Notes: generated by a model not told the origin, from the letters alone. Numbered from the stretch's first letter, positions 42,891-51,641 are shown. The stretch is 64,000 nt of DNA from Nocardioides sp. Root682 (GCF_001427795.1 NZ_LMHJ01000005.1:253823-317822); one strand, 5' to 3'. Translations and numbers: made by a program.

Positions 42891-43814
42891 ATGACGACGA
42901 CCAGCCACTATCCGGAGCATCCCTTCACCTCAGCCGAGGCCGCCGCGCTGGGTGTCTCGCATCGACGGCTCGAGCTCGACGCCCGAGACGGCGTACTGAC
43001 CCGGTGGGCGCGCGGCGTCTACGCCCGTGCAGAGGTTCCTGACTCGGTCGAGCTGCGGGCGGCGGTGGTCGCCCTCGCCGCATCGAACCACCACGTCATC
43101 CGTGACCGGACGGCCGCATGGTTGCTCGGGGTCGACATGCACGTCATGAGCGAGCACGACCTGTTGCCGCCGATCGAGACGTGCGCACTCCGCGGGAGGA
43201 ACCCGACGCGACGACCCGAGGCCGACGGTCGCACCCGCGACCTCGCACCTCACGACATCATCGAGGCGCACGGCCTCAGGGTGACCTCGCCGCTACGCAC
43301 TGCGATGGATCTTGGCTGCAACCTCCGCCGGCGCGAGGCCTTCGCTGCCATGACGACCCTTGCGCGCCTGCACGGGTTCACCGCCCTCGACCTTGCGCGC
43401 GAAGTGCCTCGCTTCCGCGGGCGGCGCGGAGTGATTCAGTGCCGTGGATTGGTCCCGCTGGTCGACCAGCGGATCGAGTCACCTCGGGAGGCATGGGTCC
43501 TGATCGCCATCCACGACGCGGGCCTGCCCTTGCCTGAACCGCAGCATTGGATCGAGATCGACGAGGTACCCACTTACCGCCTCGACTTCGCCTACGTGAA
43601 TGCCCGGGTCTACGTCGAGTATCAAGGTGCGGATTACCACGACCGGACCCAGCAAAAGCGTGACGCCGACCAGATCCGACGGACGTGGCTCCGCGAGAAC
43701 GGATGGACGCTGATCGAGGTCCGGCGTGGTGACTTCACCGGCGCAGCGCTCGATCGCTGGATTCGTGAGCTACGTGCGGCACTCGCGCCGTCGTACACGA
43801 ACCGCCGCTGGTGA
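42891..43814 (+). CDS. AbiEi-like wHTH / DUF559 nuclease-fold protein
   Basis: A 307-residue protein. Residues 8-55 look like the N-terminal winged-helix of AbiEi antitoxins (FTSAEAAALGVSHRRLELDA, then WARGVYARAEVP). Residues about 200-290 fit the DUF559/Vsr-like PD-(D/E)XK nuclease core: YRLDFAYVNARVYVEYQG supplies Asp232 and the E-x-Q pair at 243-245, with WLRENGWTLIEVRRGDF after. It has no toxin partner gene. Its stop TGA lies within the first right-hand repeat copy. Both sides carry the same repeat in inverted orientation. What it cuts, if anything, is unknown. Confidence 0.82.
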   Translation: MTTTSHYPEHPFTSAEAAALGVSHRRLELDARDGVLTRWARGVYARAEVPDSVELRAAVVALAASNHHVIRDRTAAWLLGVDMHVMSEHDLLPPIETCALRGRNPTRRPEADGRTRDLAPHDIIEAHGLRVTSPLRTAMDLGCNLRRREAFAAMTTLARLHGFTALDLAREVPRFRGRRGVIQCRGLVPLVDQRIESPREAWVLIAIHDAGLPLPEPQHWIEIDEVPTYRLDFAYVNARVYVEYQGADYHDRTQQKRDADQIRRTWLRENGWTLIEVRRGDFTGAALDRWIRELRAALAPSYTNRRW

Positions 43815-43850
43815 CAAACCCCAACTCGCTGGTGACAAACCCCAACTCGC
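43810..43850 (-). repeat. Right array of the same 21-bp repeat, inverted
   Basis: Two copies (43810-43829 and 43831-43850), exact reverse complements of the left array unit and with the same 21-base period. The first supplies the TGA stop of the nuclease gene. The moaA stop lies three bases beyond the second. Confidence 0.92.
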
Positions 43851-43852
43851 GG

Positions 43853-44845
43853 TCAGCCGCCGATCGCGGACATCGGGCGATCGGGCTGGAGGAACGTCGG
43901 GTCGTCGATGCCGTGACCGGGGGCCTTGCCGATCATCGCGGTGAGCCAGCGGTCGGCGAGCTCGTCGTCGGTCGCGCCGGCACGCATCGCACGGCGCAGG
44001 TCGGACTCCTCACGGGCAAAGAGGCAGTTGCGCACCTGGCCGTCGGCGGTGAGGCGCACCCGGTCGCAGTCGCCGCAGAACGGGCGGGTGACGGACGCGA
44101 TGACGCCGACGGTCGCCGGTCCCCCGTCGACGAGGAACAGCTCGGCGGGGGCGCTGCCGCGCGGCTCACGCGCCGGCGTCAACGTGAATGACCCTGCCAG
44201 GGAGGCGAAGATGTCGTCGGCGGTGACCATCGAGTCGCGGTTCCAGCCGTGCTGGGCGTCCAGCGGCATCTGCTCGATGAAGCGCAGGTGGTAGCCACGG
44301 TCCAGGCACCACTGCAGCAGCTCGGGGCCCTGGTCGTCGTTGACTCCGCGCAGCAGCACGGCGTTGACCTTGACCGGGCCGAGCCCGGCGGCCTCGGCGG
44401 CGGCCAGGCCCTCGACCACGTCGGTGAACCGGTCGCGACGGGTGATCTCGTGGAACGTGTCGCTGCGGACCGTGTCGAGGCTGACGTTCACGCGGTTGAG
44501 CCCGGCCGCTGCGAGCGCACCCGCCGTCTTCGCCAGGCCCAGCGCGTTGGTCGTGATCGACATCTCGACGTCGGCGTCGAGCGCGCGGACCCTGCCGACG
44601 ATGTCGACGAGGCCGCGCCGGACGAGCGGTTCCCCACCGGTGAAGCGGACCTCCTTGACGCCGAGGCGCTGGACGGCGATCCCGATCAGGCGAACGATCT
44701 CGTCATCACTGAGCTGGTCGTCGGCAGGCAGCCACTCCAGGCCCTCGGGCGGCATGCAGTACGTGCAGCGCAGGTTGCAGCGGTCGGTCAGTGAGACGCG
44801 CAGGTCGGTGGCGACCCGGCCGTGGCGATCGATCAGCGGCTGCAT
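43853..44845 (-). CDS. moaA: GTP 3',8-cyclase MoaA
   Basis: A 330-residue radical SAM enzyme starting molybdopterin synthesis. The first [4Fe-4S] site is DRCNLRCTYCMPPEG (CxxxCxxC) at about residues 21-35; the second cluster cysteines are in TRPFCGDCDRVRLTADGQVRNCLF. RFTGGEPLVR is the GGEP SAM motif. The C-terminus GG is typical (MSAIGG). ATG 44845. It is the first gene leftward; its end abuts the repeat-flanked nuclease cassette. Confidence 0.95.
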   Translation of the reverse strand: MQPLIDRHGRVATDLRVSLTDRCNLRCTYCMPPEGLEWLPADDQLSDDEIVRLIGIAVQRLGVKEVRFTGGEPLVRRGLVDIVGRVRALDADVEMSITTNALGLAKTAGALAAAGLNRVNVSLDTVRSDTFHEITRRDRFTDVVEGLAAAEAAGLGPVKVNAVLLRGVNDDQGPELLQWCLDRGYHLRFIEQMPLDAQHGWNRDSMVTADDIFASLAGSFTLTPAREPRGSAPAELFLVDGGPATVGVIASVTRPFCGDCDRVRLTADGQVRNCLFAREESDLRRAMRAGATDDELADRWLTAMIGKAPGHGIDDPTFLQPDRPMSAIGG

Positions 44846-44913
44846 CCCCCCAGCATAGGTCGCCGCTGAGGGGCGACGCGGCGACGACCACACCGGGGAC
44901 CTACCGTTGACCC

Positions 44914-45825
44914 GTGCAATCGTGGCTGTCCTCCTGGCGCTTCCTGCTGAGCCGTCGCTGGGTGCTGTTCTTCCTGGCGATCCTGCTCGTGGGCTATGCG
45001 ACGTGGTGGCTGGGCGAATGGCAGTTCGGACGTCTGGAGGACCGCAAGGAGCGCAACACGATCGTCAGCGCCAACGAGGACCGTGACCCGGTGCCCCTCG
45101 CCGACGTGCTGGCCCCCGGGCGCGCGGTCGCGGAGTCCGACGAATGGCGCCTGATCACCGTCACCGGTGAGTACGACGTCGATGACACCGTGGTCGTCCG
45201 GTACCGCACCCGCAGGTCCGCCCAGGGGGTCGAGGTCGTCGTACCGCTCGTGACGCCGGACGGGACGACCGCCCTCGTCGACCGTGGCTGGTTCGCCACG
45301 GACAACCCGGAGATCACCCACGACGACCTGCCGACACCACCGGAAGGCGAGGTGACGGTCACCGGCTGGGTGCGCAGCGACGGCACCGGAGGCAGCACGC
45401 AGGTCAACGGGCACTCCACGCGAAGCATTGCGAGCGGTCCGATCGGCAAGGCCATCGAGCGCGAGGTGTTCACGGGCTTCGTGGCGCTGAAGTCCGAGGA
45501 CCCGGAGCCCGCCGAACAGCTCGAGCCGGTCGAGCTCCCCGAGCTGGGCGAGGGCCCGCACTTCTTCTACGGCCTGCAGTGGTGGTTCTTCGGTGTGCTG
45601 GCGATCGGTGGCTTCGGCTACCTCGCCTGGGACGAACGCAAGCACGGCGCCCGGGGTTCGCGGACGACCGCGAAGAAGAGGTCCGGCGGTCCGTTCTCGG
45701 GCCGGGAACGTCAGAGGGAGCGGCCCATCCCGCCGTCGACCGGGACCATCACGCCCGAGACGAACGACGCCGCCGGCGACAGCACGAACGCCGCCACCCG
45801 GCCGAACTCGACCGGATCTCCGTAG
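44914..45825 (+). CDS. SURF1 family protein
   Basis: A 303-residue assembly factor of cytochrome c oxidase. It has the two-membrane-segment topology: one near the start (WVLFFLAILLVGYATWWLGEWQ) and one at about residues 225-240 (WWFFGVLAIGGFGYLAW). SURF1 motifs are GLTVTGEYD-like WRLITVTGEYDV and VDRGWFATDN. The last 38 residues, a Ser/Thr/Pro-rich tail, lie on DNA that also codes, antisense, for the end of an SDR gene: a 115-base overlap. Confidence 0.9.
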   Translation: MQSWLSSWRFLLSRRWVLFFLAILLVGYATWWLGEWQFGRLEDRKERNTIVSANEDRDPVPLADVLAPGRAVAESDEWRLITVTGEYDVDDTVVVRYRTRRSAQGVEVVVPLVTPDGTTALVDRGWFATDNPEITHDDLPTPPEGEVTVTGWVRSDGTGGSTQVNGHSTRSIASGPIGKAIEREVFTGFVALKSEDPEPAEQLEPVELPELGEGPHFFYGLQWWFFGVLAIGGFGYLAWDERKHGARGSRTTAKKRSGGPFSGRERQRERPIPPSTGTITPETNDAAGDSTNAATRPNSTGSP

Positions 45826-46469
45826 CGACCCAGCGGAATCTGTGCACGAGCCGCCGCCTGCGACGCCTCGGCGTCACCGCTGGCGGCATCGATCTCCACG
45901 ATCCGTTCGGTACCGATCCGGCCGGGCAGCAGTCCGTTGACCCGGATCCCGCGTGGCCCCAGCTCATCGGCCAGCGTCTTGGCGACCATCGCGAGACCGG
46001 GGCGCAGTCCGTTGGACACGGCCAGGTGCGCGATCGGCTGTCGCACGCTCATCGAGAGGACGAAGGCGATGCTGCCGCCGTCCGTCAGCACGGCGGCGAT
46101 CTCGCGGGCCAGGCGCACCGTCCCCAGGAACACGGAGCCGAACGCCTGCTCCCACTGGTCGTCCGTCACCGAGGCGACGGTGCCCAGGGGCGGTCCACCG
46201 ACGCTGATCAGGGCGCCGTCGAGTCGGCCCCAGCGTTCGTGTGCAGCGGCAATCAGGCGGGCGGGGGCGGACGGGTCGGAGTTGTCCACCGCCACCCCCA
46301 CGACGTCGGGCGAGCCGAGCTCGGCCACCGCCTGGTCCACGCCCGCCTGGTGACGGCCGGACAGCACGACGCGAGCGCCATCGGCCAGCAGCGCCTCGAC
46401 GGAGGCACGGCCCAGGCCGCGGGTGGCGCCGGTGACGACGTACACGCGTTCATCGAGGAACAGGTCCAT
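45711..46469 (-). CDS. SDR family protein lacking Tyr and Lys of the active site
   Basis: A 252-residue short-chain dehydrogenase fold. The NAD(P) site YVVTGATRGLGRASVEALL is sound, but the catalytic YxxxK is replaced: the aligned region reads SVRQPIAHLAVSNGLRPG, so Tyr and Lys become Leu and Asn. It could bind cofactor without normal catalysis. Its ATG overlaps the stop of glpD by one base, placing it third in the glycerol operon. The last 115 bases overlap SURF1 antisense. Confidence 0.85.
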   Translation of the reverse strand: MDLFLDERVYVVTGATRGLGRASVEALLADGARVVLSGRHQAGVDQAVAELGSPDVVGVAVDNSDPSAPARLIAAAHERWGRLDGALISVGGPPLGTVASVTDDQWEQAFGSVFLGTVRLAREIAAVLTDGGSIAFVLSMSVRQPIAHLAVSNGLRPGLAMVAKTLADELGPRGIRVNGLLPGRIGTERIVEIDAASGDAEASQAAARAQIPLGRYGDPVEFGRVAAFVLSPAASFVSGVMVPVDGGMGRSL

Positions 46470-48235
46470 CAGGGGGCTTCCAGCACTTCCATCGACTCGA
46501 GGGACTCAGCGATCCGGGACACCGGTACGACGTCCGGTGCGCCCTTGCGCGCGGCGTCGGCCGTGTGGTCGTCGGGCTGGCGTTGGCTCTCGCGCTCGGC
46601 CTCGACCCGCTTGAGGTAGTGCTGGACCTCCCGCTCCCGCTGGTCGGCGTCCCAGCCGAGGTACCCCCGGACGAGGTCGGCCACGTGCGGGGCTGCGGCG
46701 ACGCCGCGGTCGAAGGTCTCGAACGAGATCCGCATCCTCCGCGTCAGCACGTCGTCGAGGTGCCGGGCGCCTTCGTGGGTCACGGCGTACACGGCCTCGA
46801 CCTGCAGGTAGTCCTCGGCCCCGGGCAGCGGCTCGGCCAGGTCCGGCTCAGCGGCGATCAGGTCCAGCACCTCGAGCACGAGCGAGCCGTAGCGCTCCAG
46901 GAGGTGCTCGATCCGGTTGACCGCGAGGCCGGACTGCGTGGCGAGGGTGCGGCGCTGGTTCCAGAGGGCCTGGTAGCCGTCGGCACCGACCAGTGGGATC
47001 CGCTCGGTCACGCACTCGCCGACCTTGCGACCCAGCACGCTCTCCAGGCCGTGGACGGCCTCGTCGACGGCGTCCGCCGCCATCACCCGGTAGGTGGTGT
47101 ACTTCCCGCCGGCCACCACCACGAGACCCGGCACGCTGTGCGCCACGGCGTGCTCGCGGGACAGCTTCGACGTCGCCGCCGACTCCCCTGCCAGCAACGG
47201 CCGCAGGCCGGCGAACACACCCTCGACGTCGTCACGGGTGAGGGGGACCTCGAGCACCTTGTTGACGTTGTCGAGCAGGTAGTCGATGTCGCTGGAGCTC
47301 GCCGCCGGGTGGTCCTTCGACAGCTCCCACTCGGTGTCGGTGGTGCCGATGATCCAGTGCCGCTTCCACGGGATGACGAACAACACGGATGTCTCGGTGC
47401 GCAGGATCAGTCCCGCTTCACCGCGGATCCGGTCCCGGGGCACGACGAGGTGGATGCCCTTGCTGGCGCGCACCTTGAACTGGCCGCGCTCGCGCGCCAT
47501 GCCCTGGGTCTCATCGGTCCAGACGCCGGTGGCGTTGATGACCTGCGACGCGCGGATCTCGAAGCGGTTGCCGGTCTCGAGGTCGATCACCTCGGCGCCG
47601 ACCACGCGTTCGCTCTCCTTGATCAGGCCGAGCACGCGGGTGCGGGACGCGACCGCGGCCCCGTAGGTCGCCGCGGTGCGGGCGAGGAACATGGTGTGCC
47701 GGGCATCGTCGACCTGGGCGTCGTAGTACCGGATCGCCCCCACGAGGGCGTCCTTGCGCAACGACGGGAACGCCTTGCGTGCCCCGCGGCGGGTGAGGTG
47801 CTTGTGCAACGGCACGCCGTCGCCGTACCCGCTGGCCTTGGACATCGCGTCGTACAGGGCGACCCCCGAGCCGGCGTACCAGCGCTCCCAGCCGCGACCG
47901 GTGAGCGGGTAGAGGAAGGGCACCGGGCGCACGAGGTGGGGCGCGAGCCGCTGCATGAGCAGGCCGCGCTCCTTCAGCGCCTCCGCGACGAGGCGGAAGT
48001 CCATCATCTCGAGGTACCGCAGGCCGCCGTGGATCAGCTTGGAGCTGCGGCTGGACGTGCCGGAGGCGAAGTCGCGAGCCTCGACCAGCCCGACCGCGAG
48101 GCCACGGGTGGCGGCGTCGAGGGCGGCGCCGGAGCCGACGACTCCCCCGCCGATCACCAGGACGTCGAGGTGCTGGTTGGCCATCCGCTTGAGGGCCGCA
48201 GAGCGGCCGCGCGGCGAGAGTGGAGCGGGATTCAT
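46469..48235 (-). CDS. glpD: Glycerol-3-phosphate dehydrogenase (aerobic)
   Basis: A 588-residue FAD enzyme oxidising glycerol-3-phosphate to dihydroxyacetone phosphate at the membrane. The FAD motif VLVIGGGVVGSGAALDAATRG lies at about residue 25; SGTSSRSSKLIHGGLRYLE is the GlpD/GlpO signature. The last 130 residues form the cap domain. ATG 48235 overlaps the glpK stop (TGATG), so the enzymes are coupled in one operon. Confidence 0.96.
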   Translation of the reverse strand: MNPAPLSPRGRSAALKRMANQHLDVLVIGGGVVGSGAALDAATRGLAVGLVEARDFASGTSSRSSKLIHGGLRYLEMMDFRLVAEALKERGLLMQRLAPHLVRPVPFLYPLTGRGWERWYAGSGVALYDAMSKASGYGDGVPLHKHLTRRGARKAFPSLRKDALVGAIRYYDAQVDDARHTMFLARTAATYGAAVASRTRVLGLIKESERVVGAEVIDLETGNRFEIRASQVINATGVWTDETQGMARERGQFKVRASKGIHLVVPRDRIRGEAGLILRTETSVLFVIPWKRHWIIGTTDTEWELSKDHPAASSSDIDYLLDNVNKVLEVPLTRDDVEGVFAGLRPLLAGESAATSKLSREHAVAHSVPGLVVVAGGKYTTYRVMAADAVDEAVHGLESVLGRKVGECVTERIPLVGADGYQALWNQRRTLATQSGLAVNRIEHLLERYGSLVLEVLDLIAAEPDLAEPLPGAEDYLQVEAVYAVTHEGARHLDDVLTRRMRISFETFDRGVAAAPHVADLVRGYLGWDADQREREVQHYLKRVEAERESQRQPDDHTADAARKGAPDVVPVSRIAESLESMEVLEAP

Positions 48236-49752
48236 CAGTTGACCTCCACCCAGTCAAGGGTTCGTTGTACGGCCTTCTGCCACTGGGCGTAGCCCGCGGC
48301 ACGCTGTTCCTCGCTCCAGTGCGGTTCCCAGCGGGTGTCTTCCTGCCAGTTCTCGCGGAGCTCGTCGGTGTTGGCCCAGTAGCCGACCGAGAGCCCGGCG
48401 GCATAGGCGGCGCCGAGAGCGGTGGTCTCGGGAACCACCGGTCGACTCACCGGTACGCCGAGCACGTCGGCCTGGATCTGCATGCACAGGCTGTTGGCGG
48501 TGACGCCGCCGTCGACCTTGAGCACCTCGAGGGTGACCCCGGAGTCCGACGACATCGCCTCGATCACGTCCCGCGACTGGTAGCAGATCGCCTCGAGCGT
48601 CGCCCGGGCGACGTGGGCGTTGGTGTTGAAGCGCGACAGGCCGACGATGGCGCCCCGGGCGTCGGACCGCCAGTACGGCGCGAAGAGGCCCGAGAACGCA
48701 GGCACGAAGTAGACGCCCCCGTTGTCCTCGACCTGACCGGCCAGCGACTCGGACTCCGAGGCACCGCTGATGATGCCCAGCTGGTCGCGAAGCCACTGGA
48801 CGGCCGACCCGGTCACCGCGATCGATCCCTCGAGCGCGTACACGCAGGGTTCGTCGCCGAACCGGTAGGCGGGAGTGGTGAGCAGCCCTGCCTTCGAGCG
48901 CACGATCTCGGTGCCGGTGTTGAGCAGCATGAAGTTGCCGGTCCCGTAGGTGTTCTTGGCCTCGCCGGGGGCGAAGCACACCTGACCGACGGTCGCGGCC
49001 TGCTGGTCGCCGAGGATGCCGGTGATCGGCACCTCGCCGCCGAACGGTCCGTGCAGCCGGGTCGTGCCGTACGGCGTCGTCGCGGACGACTCGCGGATCT
49101 CGGGGAGCATCGCGCGTGGGACGCCGAAGAAGCCCAGCAGCTCGTCGTCCCAGTCCAGCGTCTCCAGGTCCATCAGCATGGTCCGGCTCGCGTTGGTCAC
49201 GTCGGTGACGTGCACGCCGCCGTCCGGTCCTCCGGTGAGGTTCCACAGCACCCAGGTGTCCGGGGTGCCGAACAGGGCGTCGCCGCGTTCGGCGAGCTCG
49301 CGTGCGCCCGGGACCTCGTCGAGGATCCACTGCAGCTTCCCGCCGGAGAAGTACGTCGCCGGTGGCAGGCCCGCGCGGTGGCGGATCACGTCACCCCGGC
49401 CGTCGCGGTCCAGTGCGGCGGCGATCGCGTCCGTGCGCGTGTCCTGCCAGACGATCGCGTTGTGCAGCGGACGGCCGGTCCGGCGGTCCCACACGATCGT
49501 CGTCTCGCGCTGGTTGGTGATGCCGACGGCAGCCAGGTCGCTGGCATCAAGGCGTGCCTTGCCGAGGGCCGTCTGCACCACGGCAGACGTGCGCTCCCAG
49601 ATCTCCACCGGGTTGTGCTCGACCCAGCCGGCGCGCGGCAGGATCTGCTGGTGCTCGAGCTGGTGCCGGGCCACTTCGCGCCCCGCGTGGTCGAAAACCA
49701 TGAAGCGCGTGCTGGTGGTGCCCTGGTCGATCGCCCCCACGTACCTCGCCAT
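48235..49752 (-). CDS. glpK: Glycerol kinase
   Basis: A 505-residue FGGY kinase converting glycerol to glycerol-3-phosphate. GAIDQGTTSTRFMVFD is the ATP/phosphate motif, GILGDQQAATVGQ and YGTGNFMLLNTGTEIV the second ATP region, and GLFAPYWRSDARGAIVGLSRF a family signature. It is the first gene of the glpK-glpD-SDR operon. ATG 49752. The promoter must lie within about 100 bases shared with the divergent SDR. Confidence 0.97.
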   Translation of the reverse strand: MARYVGAIDQGTTSTRFMVFDHAGREVARHQLEHQQILPRAGWVEHNPVEIWERTSAVVQTALGKARLDASDLAAVGITNQRETTIVWDRRTGRPLHNAIVWQDTRTDAIAAALDRDGRGDVIRHRAGLPPATYFSGGKLQWILDEVPGARELAERGDALFGTPDTWVLWNLTGGPDGGVHVTDVTNASRTMLMDLETLDWDDELLGFFGVPRAMLPEIRESSATTPYGTTRLHGPFGGEVPITGILGDQQAATVGQVCFAPGEAKNTYGTGNFMLLNTGTEIVRSKAGLLTTPAYRFGDEPCVYALEGSIAVTGSAVQWLRDQLGIISGASESESLAGQVEDNGGVYFVPAFSGLFAPYWRSDARGAIVGLSRFNTNAHVARATLEAICYQSRDVIEAMSSDSGVTLEVLKVDGGVTANSLCMQIQADVLGVPVSRPVVPETTALGAAYAAGLSVGYWANTDELRENWQEDTRWEPHWSEEQRAAGYAQWQKAVQRTLDWVEVN

Positions 49753-49814
49753 GCGCCAACTCTGACACGTCACGCCCCGCACGTGCTCGGAACACGCACG
49801 ATCAGGCCACCTGC

Positions 49815-49845
49815 TTGACCTCAACTGCAGTTGAGGTTCAACCAT
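49815..49845 (+). promoter_or_regulatory. MerR-type operator and promoter
   Basis: TTGACC (-35), a 19-base spacer, and AACCAT (weak -10). The spacer holds most of a perfect 18-base palindrome, CCTCAACTG/CAGTTGAGG (49819-49836). Long spacers spanned by such CCTCAA...TTGAGG palindromes are the mark of MerR-family activators. The initiation point would be at the ATG 49852, making the message leaderless. Confidence 0.75.
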
Positions 49846-49851
49846 GGACGC

Positions 49852-50550
49852 ATGACCAGGATCGCCATCATCACCGGCGGGAGCGCCGGCCTCGGCCGCG
49901 CGCTGACCCTCGCTCTCACCCATCAGGACTGGCACGTCATCACTGACGGCCGGAACCCCGACCGACTCGCGGCGACCGCCGCAGCAGCCCCACCCGGGAC
50001 GGTGACGGCCGTGCAGGGTGACATCGCCGACGAGGACCACCGCAACGACCTCATGGCTGCTGTTGAGAAGCACGGACAGCTGGACCTGCTCGTCAACAAT
50101 GCGGGCATCCTCGGCCCGGTGTCCGGGGACAACCCCCACCGGCTGCTCGCCGACCTCACCATCGAGGACATCGGCCACGTCTGGCGGCAGAACGTCGGCG
50201 CACCCCTCGCGCTGACGACCCTCGCGATCCCCCACCTCGCAGCATCGGGAGGGACCCTGCTGTCCATCTCCTCCGACGCGGCGCTGGAGCACTACGCCGG
50301 CTGGGGCATGTACAGCGCGTCGAAGGCCGGCCTGGACCACCTCACCCTGACCGTCGCAGCCGAGAACCCGACGATCACCGCCTACGCCGTGGACCCGGGC
50401 GACATGCGCACGCAGATGCACCAGGACTGGTTCCCCGGCGAGGACATCTCCGACCGTCCGCTGCCCGAGACCGTCGTACCGCACCTGTTGGCGCTGCTCG
50501 ACGGTCCGGCGCCGTCCGGTCGGTACCGGGCCCGTGATGTCGCAGCTTGA
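49852..50550 (+). CDS. SDR family NAD(P)-dependent oxidoreductase
   Basis: A 232-residue classical short-chain dehydrogenase. IAIITGGSAGLGRALTLAL binds NADP(H); LLVNNAGILGPVSGDN and the active-site GMYSASKAGLDH (YxxxK) are intact. It reduces an unknown carbonyl, perhaps under oxidative or antibiotic stress given the MerR-type operator. ATG 49852 is preferred to an earlier GTG at 49831 that lies inside the operator. The next gene overlaps by some 14 bases. Confidence 0.9.
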   Translation: MTRIAIITGGSAGLGRALTLALTHQDWHVITDGRNPDRLAATAAAAPPGTVTAVQGDIADEDHRNDLMAAVEKHGQLDLLVNNAGILGPVSGDNPHRLLADLTIEDIGHVWRQNVGAPLALTTLAIPHLAASGGTLLSISSDAALEHYAGWGMYSASKAGLDHLTLTVAAENPTITAYAVDPGDMRTQMHQDWFPGEDISDRPLPETVVPHLLALLDGPAPSGRYRARDVAA

Positions 50551-51610
50551 GGCGCAGGAGTTCGCGCCGGCGCCGGCCGAGCGCCGCGGACTCGCCCGCG
50601 ACCAGGTCCAGCTGCTGGTGGCCACCGACCGGGGCATCACCCACACCCGCTTCCACCGGCTGGACGAGCACCTCGATCCCGGTGACGTCGTGGTCGTCAA
50701 CAACTCCGCGACCGTCGCCGCCGCGGTCGACGCCGTGTCCGACCGGCACGGACCCGTTGTCCTCCACCTGGCCACGCCGCTCGACGACGCCACCTGGGTG
50801 GTCGAGGTACGACGCCCGCCCGATGCCGCACGAGCGGTACTCGATGCGCAGGCCGGTGACCGGATCGACCTCGTGGGCGGGGCGGCCACAGTCCAGCTGC
50901 TCGAGCCGTACCCGGCTCCCGGGTCCTCGCCCACCGGTGCCGGCAACCGGTTGTGGCGAGCAGCCGCCGTCGGGGACCCCCTGGCCGTGGCGCGGCGTCT
51001 CGGCCGACCGATCGCCTACGGCTACCTCGACGCCCGTTACCCGCTGGCCGACTACCAGACCGTCTTCGGGCAACGCCCGGGCAGCGCGGAGATGCCCTCG
51101 GCAGGTCGGCCGTTCAGCGCGGACCTGGTGACCAGGCTCGTCGCGAAGGGCGTGCTGGTCGCTCCGATCACCCTGCACACCGGGGTCTCCTCGCAGGAGG
51201 CTGGTGAGGCACCGCAGGCGGAGCGCTTCGAGGTGCCGCCCGCGACGGCGGCCGCCGTGAACGCCGTCCGTGCTGCCGGCGGGCGGGTGATCGCGGTGGG
51301 GACCACAGCCACCCGTGCCCTCGAGTCGGCGGTCGAGGTCGACCGGGACGGGCCTCACGTCGTACCCGCATCCGGCTGGACCAGCCGGATCATCAGCCCG
51401 GCCGACCCACCGCGCGTGACGGACGGCCTCGTCACCGGCTGGCACGATCCGAACGCGTCCCACCTGCTGTTGGTGGAGGCCGTGGCCGGCACCCAGCTCA
51501 CCCGGCGCGCCTACACGGCAGCCGCCGCATCGGGCTACCTCTGGCACGAGTTCGGCGATTCCTGCCTGTTGCTGCCGACCTCAGGGAGGAGTCAGGGGAA
51601 ATCCCGATGA
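50537..51610 (+). CDS. QueA-like tRNA ribosyltransferase-isomerase family protein
   Basis: A 357-residue homologue of S-adenosylmethionine:tRNA ribosyltransferase-isomerase. The N-terminal region LARDQVQLLVATDRGITHTRF and DPGDVVVVNNSATVAAA parallel QueA, as do FGQRPGSAEMPSAGRPFS and GVSSQEAGEAP (GTF-like) and GTTATRALES. True QueA proteins make epoxyqueuosine; here the neighbours have no other queuosine genes, and key segments differ. A change of substrate is possible. Its ATG overlaps the SDR end, so both genes are transcribed from the MerR-type promoter. Confidence 0.82.
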   Translation: MSQLEAQEFAPAPAERRGLARDQVQLLVATDRGITHTRFHRLDEHLDPGDVVVVNNSATVAAAVDAVSDRHGPVVLHLATPLDDATWVVEVRRPPDAARAVLDAQAGDRIDLVGGAATVQLLEPYPAPGSSPTGAGNRLWRAAAVGDPLAVARRLGRPIAYGYLDARYPLADYQTVFGQRPGSAEMPSAGRPFSADLVTRLVAKGVLVAPITLHTGVSSQEAGEAPQAERFEVPPATAAAVNAVRAAGGRVIAVGTTATRALESAVEVDRDGPHVVPASGWTSRIISPADPPRVTDGLVTGWHDPNASHLLLVEAVAGTQLTRRAYTAAAASGYLWHEFGDSCLLLPTSGRSQGKSR

Positions 51611-51641
51611 CCCGCGAACGGTCATCGGGCAAGGTGGTGCC

